Below, piece by piece: positions 48,556-56,299 of a stretch of 64,000 nucleotides of DNA (the first letter of the stretch is position 1; every line of letters starts with the position of its first letter). The notes beneath the pieces were generated by a model. That model was given only the letters and a program-made list of their open reading frames with translations. It was not told the origin of the DNA and ran no database searches. Location of the stretch: assembly GCF_900177795.1 (NCBI RefSeq), contig NZ_FXWJ01000004.1, positions 434,001 through 498,000 on the forward strand, read 5' to 3'. Source of the DNA: Plantibacter elymi (nom. nud.) (GTDB lineage: Bacteria; Actinomycetota; Actinomycetes; Actinomycetales; Microbacteriaceae). Made by a program: the position numbers and the translations under genes.

Positions 48556-50612
48556 TGACAACTGAGGGTCGAGAGCCCGGGACAGAACCACGATCGGCAA
48601 AACGCTGGTTGATCGGGGACCCGCTGCCGACCGAGAACCTGGAGGGCCAGCTCCTCCCCAAACGCCTCGCACTGCCGATCTTCGCGAGCGACGCACTGTC
48701 GAGTGTGGCGTACGCGCCGCAGGAACTCCTCATGATCCTGACGCTCGGCGGGCTCGCCTTCCTGAGCTTCGCGCCGTGGGTCGCCGCGTGCGTCGTGATC
48801 CTCCTCGTCGTGGTCGTCGCCAGTTACCGACAGCTCATCAAGGCGTACCCGTCGGGTGGTGGCGACTACGAGGTCGCCCACCGGAACCTCGGCGAGAAGG
48901 CCGGCCTCGTGGTCGCCTCCGCTCTCCTGGTGGACTACGTCCTCACGGTCGCCGTGTCGGTGGCCTCCGGCGTCGACAACATCATCTCCGCGATCCCCGG
49001 GCTGAACCCCTGGCGCGTCGAGCTGGCCGTCGGGTTCGTCCTCGTCCTCATGGCCGTGAACCTCCGCGGCGTGCGGGAGTCGAGCAAGGCCTTCGCCATC
49101 CCCACCTACTTCTTCATCGCGAGCGTGCTCGTCATGATCGTCGCAGGGCTCGCCCGCACGTTCATGGGCGACGCCCCGGTCGCCTCGAGCGCCGAGTTCA
49201 CCGTGCAGGGCGAGAGCCTCACGCAGGCGGCGTTCATCCTGCTCCTCCTGCGCGCCTTCTCCTCCGGTTGTTCAGCGCTCACCGGTGTCGAAGCGGTCTC
49301 GAACGGCGTCCCCGCGTTCCGTCGCCCGCAGATCAAGAACGCCCAGAAGACGCTGGTCCTCATGGGCGGCACTGCGATCGTGCTGTTCGTCGGCCTCACC
49401 GCGCTCGCCCTCATCTCCCGCGTGCACTACGCCGAGAACGCCTGTCACCTCGAAGGGTTCGCGGACTGCGCGACGACGCCGCAGCCGAGCCTCATGGCCC
49501 AGGTCGCGACCGCGGTGTTCGGCGCGAACAGCATCCCGTTCTTCCTCATCCAGGCGGCGACCGCGTGCGTCCTGCTCCTCGCGGCCAACACGGCGTTCAA
49601 CGGCTTCCCGCTGCTCGGCGCCGTCCTCGCGCGCGACTCCTACGCCCCCAAGTCGCTCAACACCCGCGGCGACCGCCTCGTGTTCTCGAACGGCATGATC
49701 ATCCTCGGTCTCGCCGCATGCGCGATCCTCGTGGTGTACCAGGCGAACCTCACCCAGCTCATCCAGCTGTACATCATCGGGGTGTTCGTGTCGTTCACGC
49801 TCGGCCAGACGGGCATGGTGAAGCACTGGCTGCGGATGTTGCGGGAGGGCTGCGACAACCGCGGCTCCGTCTACCGCGGACTCGCGATCAACGCGTTCGG
49901 CGCCCTGCTCACCGCGAGCGTCCTCATCGTCGTGACGATCACGAAGTTCACCCATGGCGCCTGGCTCGTGTTCGTGCTCATGCCGATCCTCTTCGTCCTC
50001 ATGCTCGGCGTGAACCGCTACTACCGCGACGTCGAGAAGGAGGTCGAGGTCGACCCGACCACGACCTTCGGCGCGACCGGCGACCACGCGATCGTCCTCG
50101 TCGGCAAGATGCAGAAGCCGATCCTCAAGGCGCTGGACTACGCGATCGCCGCCAAGCACGACAGCCTCGAAGCGGTCCACATGTCGATCGATCCGGAGGC
50201 CACGAAGCTGCTCGAGCAGCAGTGGATCGAACAGAACATCCACGTTCCGCTCGTCATTCTCGAGTCGCCGTACCGCGAGTTCGCGATGCCGCTCGCGAAG
50301 TACATCAAGGCGCACCGTGCAGAGCATGGCGCCGAGGTCGTGACGGTCTACATGCCGCAGTACATCGTCGGGCACTGGTGGGAGAGCCTCCTCCACAACC
50401 GGCGGGCGTCGCGGATCCGCAACCAGATCATGCTCGTCCACGGCGTGACCGTCGCCCTCGTGCCGTGGCTGCTCGACTCCTCGGAGCTCATCTACGGACG
50501 TCGGTCACGGCCGCTGCCCGGCCAGGAACGACGGGGCGAGATCGTCCGCGTCAAGAAGCCGATCGAGCGGAAGCCGCACATCGACCGCAACACGGGGCAG
50601 CCCCGCTCCTGA
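48555..50612 (+). CDS. KimA-like potassium / APC superfamily transporter
   Basis: 685 aa from the GTG at 48555. The N-terminus has LPIFASDALSSVAYAPQELLM, the APC-superfamily binding-site helix of KimA/YdaO-like carriers. About twelve TM helices follow (SGVDNIISAIPGLNP, FRRPQIKNAQKTL, AANTAFNGFPLLGAVLARDSYAPKSL). The last ~170 residues are a soluble USP-like domain (DHAIVLVGKMQKPILKALDYAIAAKHDSLEAVHMSIDPE ... IRNQIMLVHGVTVALVPWLLDSSEL), the part of KimA that binds c-di-AMP. K+/H+ symport is the likely role. It is monocistronic with a leaderless promoter. Confidence 0.85.
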   Translation: MTTEGREPGTEPRSAKRWLIGDPLPTENLEGQLLPKRLALPIFASDALSSVAYAPQELLMILTLGGLAFLSFAPWVAACVVILLVVVVASYRQLIKAYPSGGGDYEVAHRNLGEKAGLVVASALLVDYVLTVAVSVASGVDNIISAIPGLNPWRVELAVGFVLVLMAVNLRGVRESSKAFAIPTYFFIASVLVMIVAGLARTFMGDAPVASSAEFTVQGESLTQAAFILLLLRAFSSGCSALTGVEAVSNGVPAFRRPQIKNAQKTLVLMGGTAIVLFVGLTALALISRVHYAENACHLEGFADCATTPQPSLMAQVATAVFGANSIPFFLIQAATACVLLLAANTAFNGFPLLGAVLARDSYAPKSLNTRGDRLVFSNGMIILGLAACAILVVYQANLTQLIQLYIIGVFVSFTLGQTGMVKHWLRMLREGCDNRGSVYRGLAINAFGALLTASVLIVVTITKFTHGAWLVFVLMPILFVLMLGVNRYYRDVEKEVEVDPTTTFGATGDHAIVLVGKMQKPILKALDYAIAAKHDSLEAVHMSIDPEATKLLEQQWIEQNIHVPLVILESPYREFAMPLAKYIKAHRAEHGAEVVTVYMPQYIVGHWWESLLHNRRASRIRNQIMLVHGVTVALVPWLLDSSELIYGRRSRPLPGQERRGEIVRVKKPIERKPHIDRNTGQPRS

Positions 50613-50671
50613 TCGGCCACCCGCTCCGGCGACGGCGTGAGGGAGTTGCCGCAGACTGACAGACTGGGGAC

Positions 50672-50962
50672 ATGTTCACCTGGGGTCTCTCGCTGCTGTT
50701 CCTCGCGGCCGTCTTCGGGACGCTCTCGATGGCCCGCCTCATCGCCGCGAACCCCGACTCACCACTGCCGATGTGGCAGGGCCGCCCGCAGCGACTCCCG
50801 CAGTTCACGATCATCCTGCGCGGACTCTCGGGCGGGCTCGGGGTCTTCGGGGTCTTCCTGCTGTGGTCCGAGATCGGCCTCTGGAGCATCCTGCTGCTCG
50901 TCGTCGCCCTCGGGATCCCGATCGTGCTGAACCTCCGCCACAACCGCCGCTTCGAGGCGTAG
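50672..50962 (+). CDS. Small two- to three-helix membrane protein
   Basis: 96 aa. It starts at MFTWGLSLLFLAAVFGTL, which is hydrophobic. A short hydrophilic loop (ANPDSPLPMWQGRPQRLPQ) and two more hydrophobic stretches follow, ending HNRRFEA. No family is recognised. It follows the KimA-like gene by 59 bp and may be cotranscribed with it, then meets the fluC operon head-on across paired hairpins. Confidence 0.65.
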   Translation: MFTWGLSLLFLAAVFGTLSMARLIAANPDSPLPMWQGRPQRLPQFTIILRGLSGGLGVFGVFLLWSEIGLWSILLLVVALGIPIVLNLRHNRRFEA

Positions 50963-50973
50963 CCGCCGTGTCC

Positions 50974-51024
50974 GTTCGCCCATCTTCGGGCGAACAAACG
51001 CTCATTCGCCCATAGTTGGGCGAA
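50974..51024. terminator. Two hairpins of the TTCGCCCA family between convergent genes
   Basis: GTTCGCCC/GGGCGAAC (50974-50981, 50988-50995) and TTCGCCCA/TGGGCGAA (51005-51012, 51017-51024) form adjacent short hairpins that can also pair with each other. The same motif makes up the inverted repeat at 19826-19885. Confidence 0.7.
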
Positions 51025-51031
51025 CGAGCGG

Positions 51032-51412
51032 TCAGGCGAGGAGCGAACCGAGCCCGTAGCCGGCCAGGGCCGCGATGACCGAGGCGACGAGCATGCCGAA
51101 CGCGTTCACCAGTCCGGCCCGGGAACGTCCGTCGTGGAGCAGCCGGACGGTCTCGATGCTCGCGGTGCTGAACGTCGTGTACCCACCGAGCAGCCCGCCG
51201 CCGAGGACGAGCCGCCACGCCTCGTCGACGACCCCGCCGAGGGCCAGCGCCGTGACGAGACCGAGGAGGAGCGACCCGCTGACGTTGATCACGGTCGTGC
51301 CCCAAGGGTAGGCACCACCGATGCGGGAGCGGACGAGTCCGTCGACGACGAAGCGGGCGGCGGCACCGACACCGCCGGCCGCTGCGATCGCGAGGAAGAG
51401 CCAGGGCGTCAC
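51032..51412 (-). CDS. fluC2: Fluoride channel subunit FluC (CrcB), copy 2
   Basis: 126 aa, four TM helices. Family residues: GAAARFVVDG, WGTTVINVSGSLLLG (Asn of the pore and GTxxxN), and GGLLGGYTTFSTASIE (the TFS motif lining the pore). Dual-gene FluC systems form heterodimeric fluoride exporters. The start is a GTG overlapping the stop of copy 1 (GTGA), so the two subunits are produced together. Confidence 0.93.
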   Translation of the reverse strand: MTPWLFLAIAAAGGVGAAARFVVDGLVRSRIGGAYPWGTTVINVSGSLLLGLVTALALGGVVDEAWRLVLGGGLLGGYTTFSTASIETVRLLHDGRSRAGLVNAFGMLVASVIAALAGYGLGSLLA

Positions 51413-51843
51413 GAGCGGCCACCGCCGACCCGTCGGGCGAGGACGATGCCGCCCCAGCTCGCGAGGACGCCCAGCAGGACGCTCCCCGCCGCGTACAGCA
51501 CTCCCACGAGCGCACTCCCCTCGATGAGGAGGACACTGCTGTCGGCGGCCAGCGCGCTGTACGTCGTGAAACCGCCGAGGACGCCGGTGCCGAGGAAGAG
51601 GCGGAGATCGCGGCGACGGCCGGCGTCGGGCCCCCGTCGGAGGAGCGACTCGAGGAGGAGACCGAGCAGGAAGGCGCCGACGACGTTGATGCCGAGGATG
51701 GCCACGGGGACCCCACCGATGGGCGGGATCGCGAACGAGATCGCCTCGCGGGCGCCCGTCCCGATCGCGCCACCGAGCGCGACCATCGCGATCGTGGCGG
51801 GTTGGAGGTGCGGAGCCCGTGTCCCCGTCGGAGCGGCCGTCAC
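51409..51843 (-). CDS. fluC1: Fluoride channel subunit FluC (CrcB), copy 1
   Basis: 144 aa with four TM helices: GGAIGTGAREAISF, GVPVAILGINVVGAFLLG and GVLGGFTTYSALAAD. Its TTYS differs from the TTFS of copy 2, as expected for complementary subunits. The GTG start overlaps the universal stress protein stop (GTGA). It removes F- from the cytoplasm. No crcB fluoride riboswitch was seen at the head of the operon. Confidence 0.92.
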   Translation of the reverse strand: MTAAPTGTRAPHLQPATIAMVALGGAIGTGAREAISFAIPPIGGVPVAILGINVVGAFLLGLLLESLLRRGPDAGRRRDLRLFLGTGVLGGFTTYSALAADSSVLLIEGSALVGVLYAAGSVLLGVLASWGGIVLARRVGGGRS

Positions 51844-52364
51844 CGCAGGTCGCCGGCGGGGGCGTCCCAGAGGGGTTCGTCGGTGACGCTGGGCGCGAGT
51901 GGGACCACGATCACCGGACGCGCCTGCCGGTGGGCGAGCGTCGCGGCGACGGAACCGTTGAAGAACTCGAGGATGCCCTTGCGGAGGCCGCGCTCCCTGG
52001 TCCCGACGATGATCGCCCGCGCGGACACCGAATCGGCGAGTCGGCCGAGGGCACGCGCCGGGTCGCCGGCGAGCTGGGTCAGCTCCCACACGACATCGGA
52101 GTCGTCGAGAAGGCGGTGCGCCGTCGCCTCCAGGGCGGGATCGGCCGGCTCCGGGTCGAAGTCGTGCAGATCGGCGTCGAACGGGAGCGAGGTGACGGTG
52201 CCGTCGACGTTCTCGACCACGACGAACCGACTCGCATCGACGTGGGCGAGGACGAGTCGGCAAGCGAAGGCCTGCGCGAACGACGCCGCCTCGACGAGCA
52301 CGGTGTCGGGCTGCCCCGGCGTGACGCCGACCACGATCGCGGTGGCCCGCTGCTCGTCGCTCAT
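51840..52364 (-). CDS. Universal stress protein (UspA) family
   Basis: 174 aa, one USP domain. TAIVVGVTPGQPDTVLVEAASFAQAFACRLVLAHVD opens the fold. The ATP-binding stretch is IIVGTRERGLRKGILEFFNGSVAATLAHRQARPVIVVP, a G-x-R..G..G.S pattern consistent with the nucleotide-binding subtype. It starts 4 bp after the HhH-GPD gene and overlaps fluC1. A stress or sensing accessory to fluoride export is inferred only from the operon. Confidence 0.88.
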   Translation of the reverse strand: MSDEQRATAIVVGVTPGQPDTVLVEAASFAQAFACRLVLAHVDASRFVVVENVDGTVTSLPFDADLHDFDPEPADPALEATAHRLLDDSDVVWELTQLAGDPARALGRLADSVSARAIIVGTRERGLRKGILEFFNGSVAATLAHRQARPVIVVPLAPSVTDEPLWDAPAGDLR

Positions 52365-52368
52365 GACG

Positions 52369-52953
52369 TCACTCCCCCTTCGCGCGCTTCGCTGCGGCCT
52401 TGGCAGCCTGCTTCGCCGCCCGCACCTGCGCGAGCGACTCGGGGTCGACGATGTCGGCGACGGACCGGAGACTGCCGTCCTCGCCGTAGGGCGCCGAGGC
52501 CTTCCGCCAGTCGGCCGCGTCGAGCCCGTACTGCTTGCCGAGGAGCGCGAGGAAGATCTTCGCCTTCTGCTCGCCGAACCCCGGCAGGGCGAGCAGGCGC
52601 TTCAGGATCTCCGGGCCGTCGGGCGCGTCGCGCGTCCAGATCGCCTCCGCGTCACCGTCCCAGTCGTCGACGATCGCGGCGCAGAGCCCCTGCACCCGGC
52701 CGGCCATGGAACCCGGGAACCGGTGCACGGCCGGACTCGTCTTGAACAGGGAGGCGAACGCCTCGGGTTCTTCCCGCGCGATGGTGGCCGCGTCGAAGGA
52801 ACCGAGTCGGTCACTGATCTTCAGCGGGCCGGCGAACGCGGTCTCCATCGGCACCTGCTGATCGAGCAGCATGCCGACGAGGAGGGCGAGCGGGTCGGTC
52901 GACAACAGGCGGTCGGCGTCCGCGTCTCCGGTGATGTGCAGGGTTCCGGTCAT
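52369..52953 (-). CDS. HhH-GPD superfamily base-excision DNA repair-like protein
   Basis: 194 aa. The helix-hairpin-helix region ILKRLLALPGFGEQKAKIFLALLGKQYGL is a clear HhH-GPD segment, and LLVGMLLDQQVPMETAFAGPLKISDRLG is the N-terminal helix bundle. The usual catalytic Lys/Asp pair and Fe-S Cys cluster of glycosylases are not evident, so its activity may be altered. The C-terminus is basic (AAKQAAKAAAKRAKGE). It is the first gene of an operon with a USP and two fluoride channels. Confidence 0.82.
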   Translation of the reverse strand: MTGTLHITGDADADRLLSTDPLALLVGMLLDQQVPMETAFAGPLKISDRLGSFDAATIAREEPEAFASLFKTSPAVHRFPGSMAGRVQGLCAAIVDDWDGDAEAIWTRDAPDGPEILKRLLALPGFGEQKAKIFLALLGKQYGLDAADWRKASAPYGEDGSLRSVADIVDPESLAQVRAAKQAAKAAAKRAKGE

Positions 52954-53078
52954 GGGTCCATCGTCCCACCACTCCGCGTCCTGGCCCAGTCCCGTTCCGT
53001 CGCGGCGTCGGCATCGGCGCCCGGCAGACCGTCCCCGTACGAGCGCCCCGTCCACGGGCGGCATGGTAAGCTCAACGC

Positions 53079-53160
53079 TAGTCTTTATCGTTCCCTGGTA
53101 GGCGAAAGCCCCGGACGCCCCGCAAGCGCGGCCGGTCAGAAAATCATGAGGGGGTCTCGC
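53079..53160 (+). promoter_or_regulatory. Candidate promoter and structured 5' leader of the DUF3073 gene
   Basis: TAGTCT at 53079-53084 fits a -10 box, implying a leader of about 70 nt. It contains GGC-GAAA-GCC (53101-53110, a GNRA-capped stem) and a second hairpin, CCGG ... CCGC-AAGC-GCGG ... CCGG (about 53111-53134), then GAGGGGG as ribosome site 6 nt before the ATG. No known riboswitch class is recognised. Confidence 0.5.
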
Positions 53161-53376
53161 ATGGGTCGTGGCCGTCAAAAGGCAAAGCACACGAAGATCG
53201 CTCGTGAGCTCAAGTCGTTCAGCCCGGACGTGAACTACAACGCGCTCGAGCGCGAGCTCACGGGGCACTCCGTCGACCACCCGGGCACGGGCGTCGACGA
53301 GAGCTACGACGACGAGATCGCCAAGTGGGCTGAATACGCCGAGAAGTACGCCGACGGTGAGGCGAAGGGCGCGTAG
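53161..53376 (+). CDS. DUF3073 family protein
   Basis: 71 aa, complete. It starts MGRGRQKAKHTKIARELKSF, basic, and ends acidic (DDEIAKWAEYAEKYADGEAKGA). The family is nearly universal in actinobacteria and normally lies close to purM/purF, as here. The function is unknown; the charge split suggests an RNA- or ribosome-associated protein, which is speculation. Confidence 0.93.
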   Translation: MGRGRQKAKHTKIARELKSFSPDVNYNALERELTGHSVDHPGTGVDESYDDEIAKWAEYAEKYADGEAKGA

Positions 53377-53510
53377 GCGCGCCCTTCCCACCGCTCCGGC
53401 GTGCGCCCGCATCGGCGGTTCGCCGTCGCTCCAGCACGTCACGGCTGGGTGATCTCTCAGACGAGGGTCGGCAAATGGAGTTCTCGCTGGGCGGAGACTA
53501 GCCTGGACGG

Positions 53511-54701
53511 ATGAACACCGACGAACTCCGCGTTGCCGCCAAAAAGCGCCTGAAGGCGCAGCACGATTTCAAGCAGTTTCTCGCCGTCTGGGGTGCGGTC
53601 TCCGTCCTCCTGATCGTCATCTGGCTCCTCACCGGCGCCTGGGGATACTTCTGGCCGATCTGGCCGATCTTCGTGATGGGCATCGCCCTGGTCTTCGTCG
53701 GTCTCGATGCCTATGGTCCGCCCAAGCACATCACCGAGGACGCCATCGACGCCGAGGTCGCGCGCCTCGTGAACCGGCAGCAGCAGCGCGCCGCCGCTCG
53801 CGAGGCCGCCTCGCAGCCGAACCCCGCGCAGGCACCGTACGCCGGTCAGAGCGGGTACGAGCAGCACCCCTATCAGGCGGGCCAGACCGGCCAGGCGCCG
53901 GTCTACGACCCCGCACAGTACGGACAGACCACCGCCTACGACACCTCGCAGTATGCGGGCGGCCAGACCGGCGGATACGGCACGCCGCAGACCCAGCAGG
54001 GCGCCCAGGCGACGCAGCAGTACGGCGCCTACCAGGCTCCGTCGACCGAGGCCCCGACCCCTGAGGCGCCGGCAGCGGAGCCCACCTCGGACTGGGTGCG
54101 CGCCGCCGAGCCCACCCCGACCGAGCAGTTCGCCGCGGTCTTCTCCGGCACCGACAGCGCACCCGACGCCGCAACCGCTCCGGACACCTCCGCTGAACCG
54201 GCCGAGTCGATCGTCCTCGAGTCGACCGCCACCGGCGACGCCGAGACCGTCGCAGCGGCTGCCGACGAGACCGAGGCACGCCTCGCGAACGACGAGACCG
54301 GAGCCGCCGACACGACCGGACGCGACGAGACCGTGTCAGCCACTGCTCCGGCTGCCGCCGTGAGCGCGCCACGCACCTCGACCGGCCGGTCGACGACGAC
54401 GCGTTCGACGACGGCCCGGAAGCCCGCCGCGAAGACGACCACGACGGCGACGGCCGCGGGCACCACCGTCCGCAAGACGAGTTCGACGCGCGCCACCACC
54501 GGTTCGACGACGCCCAAGGCCGCAGCGGCCAAGACCACGACGCCGAAGGCAGCAGCCACGAAGGCGACCACGACGAAGACGACGGGCGCCGCGGCGAAGC
54601 CGGCCACCGCGAAGGCACCGGCGAAGCCGCGCACGACGAAGCCGAAGGCGACCCCCGCGGCCGCGTCGGTGCCGCTCGAGCAGCCCGGTTCGCCGGAGTA
54701 G
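53511..54701 (+). CDS. 2TM-domain membrane protein with histone-H1-like C-terminal tail
   Basis: 396 aa. Residues ~15-70 are a 2TM domain (RLKAQHDFKQFLAVWGAVSVLLIVIWLLTGAWGYFWPIWPIFVMGIALVFVGLDA), anchoring the protein. A middle of ~110 residues is Gln/Tyr/Gly-rich (PYQAGQTGQAPVYDPAQYGQTT). It is followed by an acidic Ala/Asp/Glu/Thr region. The last ~110 residues are Ala/Thr/Lys/Pro-rich repeats (AAAKTTTPKAAATKATTTK), like histone H1 or HupB/Hc1 tails. Such a tail could bind DNA or RNA at the membrane. Low-complexity codon runs are obvious. No named family covers the full protein. Confidence 0.75.
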   Translation: MNTDELRVAAKKRLKAQHDFKQFLAVWGAVSVLLIVIWLLTGAWGYFWPIWPIFVMGIALVFVGLDAYGPPKHITEDAIDAEVARLVNRQQQRAAAREAASQPNPAQAPYAGQSGYEQHPYQAGQTGQAPVYDPAQYGQTTAYDTSQYAGGQTGGYGTPQTQQGAQATQQYGAYQAPSTEAPTPEAPAAEPTSDWVRAAEPTPTEQFAAVFSGTDSAPDAATAPDTSAEPAESIVLESTATGDAETVAAAADETEARLANDETGAADTTGRDETVSATAPAAAVSAPRTSTGRSTTTRSTTARKPAAKTTTTATAAGTTVRKTSSTRATTGSTTPKAAAAKTTTPKAAATKATTTKTTGAAAKPATAKAPAKPRTTKPKATPAAASVPLEQPGSPE

Positions 54702-54710
54702 CAGTCGGTT

Positions 54711-54764
54711 CTTGAACGACGAAGCGCGCGAGCCCCTCGGGGCTCGCGCGCTTCGTCGTTCAAG
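54711..54764. terminator. 26-bp perfect inverted repeat between convergent genes
   Basis: Arms 54711-54736 and 54739-54764 are exact inverted copies (CTTGAACGACGAAGCGCGCG + AGCCCC) separated by two bases, so the stem is about 25 bp with a four-base loop. It lies 9 bp after the upstream stop and 6 bp before the purF stop. Bidirectional terminator. Confidence 0.85.
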
Positions 54765-54770
54765 CGGGAC

Positions 54771-56228
54771 TCAGGAGAGCTGCGAGCGCTCCACCCACTC
54801 GAGGTACTCCTCGGAGACCGTACCGGTGACGTACTCGCCGGTGAAGCAGCTCATCTCGAGGTCGCTGATGCCGGACCCCTCGAGGATGGCGGCCTTCATG
54901 TCGGCGACCTCCTGGTAGATGAGGTTGTCGGCACCCAGCTCGCGGGCGATGTCGGGGATCTTCTTGCCGTGTGCGACGAGCTCCTGGCGGGACGGCATGT
55001 TGATGCCGTACACGTGGGGGTAGCGGACCGGCGGTGCGGCGGAGGTGAAGGTCACCTTGTTGGCTCCGGCGAGGCGCGCCATGTCGACGATCTCCTTCGA
55101 CGTCGTCCCGCGGACGATCGAGTCGTCGACGATGAGGATGTTCTTGCCCTTGAACTCGGAGCCCATCGCGTTGAGCTTCTGACGGACGCTCTTCTTGCGC
55201 TGTGCCTGGCCCGGCATGATGAAGGTGCGTCCCACGTACCGGTTCTTGTAGAAGCCCTCGCGGTACTCGATGCCGAGCTTCTGGGCGACCTGCATGGCCG
55301 CCGGGCGGGAGGAGTCCGGGATCGGCATGACGACGTCGATGTCGCCCATCGGCGTGTACTCGGCGATGGTGTCGGCGAGCCGGTTGCCGAGACGCAGTCG
55401 GGCCTCGTAGACCGAGATGCCGTTCATGACGGAGTCGGGGCGAGCGAGGTACACGTACTCGAAGGAGCACGGCACGAGCCGCGGGTTCTTCGCGCACTGA
55501 CGCGAGTACAGCTCACCCGACGCGGTGATGAAGACGGCCTCTCCCGGGGCGATCTCGCGGACGATCTCGTAGCCGCCGGCTTCGAGGACGAGCGACTCCG
55601 AGGCGACCACCCAGTCGTTGCCGACCAGGCCCGTCTGGCGCTTGCCGAGGATGAGCGGACGGATGCCGAACGGGTCGCGGAAGGCGAGCAGGCCGTGGCC
55701 CGCGATGAGGGCGATCGTCGCGTAGGAGCCCTCGACCCGCTCGTGCACGTTCTCGACGGCGTTGAACACCTGGTCGGGATCGAGGTCGAGGCCGCTGATC
55801 TGCCCCTGCAGCTCCGTCGCGAGGACGTTGAGCAGCAGCTCGGTGTCGCTCGTGGAGTTCACGTGGCGGCGGTCGACGTGGAACAGGTCCTTGCTGAGCT
55901 CGCGGGTGTTCGTGAGGTTGCCGTTGTGGATGAGTGTGATGCCGTAGGGCGCGTTCACGTAGAACGGCTGCGCCTCGCTCTCGTTGGCGGCGTCACCCTT
56001 CGTCGCGTAGCGCACGTGGCCGAGGCCCATGTTGCCGAGGAGCGAGCGCATGTCGCGGGTGCGGAAGGCTTCACGCACCTGGCCCTTGGCCTTGACCATG
56101 TGGAAGGTGCTGCCGTCGGCGGTGGCGATGCCGGTGGAGTCCTGACCGCGGTGCTGGAGGAGCAGGAGGCTGTCGTAGACCTGCTGGTTGGCAGGCTCGG
56201 TTGAGACGATGCCGACGATGCCGCACAT
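54771..56228 (-). CDS. purF: Amidophosphoribosyltransferase
   Basis: 485 aa. It starts MCGIVGIV, so Cys2 becomes the N-terminal nucleophile of the glutaminase domain after Met removal. HNGNLTN and LLLQHRGQDSTGIA are class II amidotransferase signatures. The synthase domain has the PRPP loop ILIVDDSIVRGTT, and KNPRLVPCSFEYVYLARPDS precedes it. It catalyses the first committed step of purine synthesis, PRPP + Gln to phosphoribosylamine. It lies 71 bp after purM in the same operon. Confidence 0.97.
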   Translation of the reverse strand: MCGIVGIVSTEPANQQVYDSLLLLQHRGQDSTGIATADGSTFHMVKAKGQVREAFRTRDMRSLLGNMGLGHVRYATKGDAANESEAQPFYVNAPYGITLIHNGNLTNTRELSKDLFHVDRRHVNSTSDTELLLNVLATELQGQISGLDLDPDQVFNAVENVHERVEGSYATIALIAGHGLLAFRDPFGIRPLILGKRQTGLVGNDWVVASESLVLEAGGYEIVREIAPGEAVFITASGELYSRQCAKNPRLVPCSFEYVYLARPDSVMNGISVYEARLRLGNRLADTIAEYTPMGDIDVVMPIPDSSRPAAMQVAQKLGIEYREGFYKNRYVGRTFIMPGQAQRKKSVRQKLNAMGSEFKGKNILIVDDSIVRGTTSKEIVDMARLAGANKVTFTSAAPPVRYPHVYGINMPSRQELVAHGKKIPDIARELGADNLIYQEVADMKAAILEGSGISDLEMSCFTGEYVTGTVSEEYLEWVERSQLS

Positions 56229-56299
56229 GCGTGGGGACTCCTTGGGGTTCGTGCTGGGCGAGTGGCGGAACGGAGGAACAGTGGGCCGGATCGGTGCGA

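Noticed and set aside
52954-53160. Fluoride (crcB) riboswitch before the HhH-GPD/USP/FluC operon
   Set aside because: No recognisable pseudoknot core on the minus strand. The visible hairpins belong to the plus-strand DUF3073 leader.
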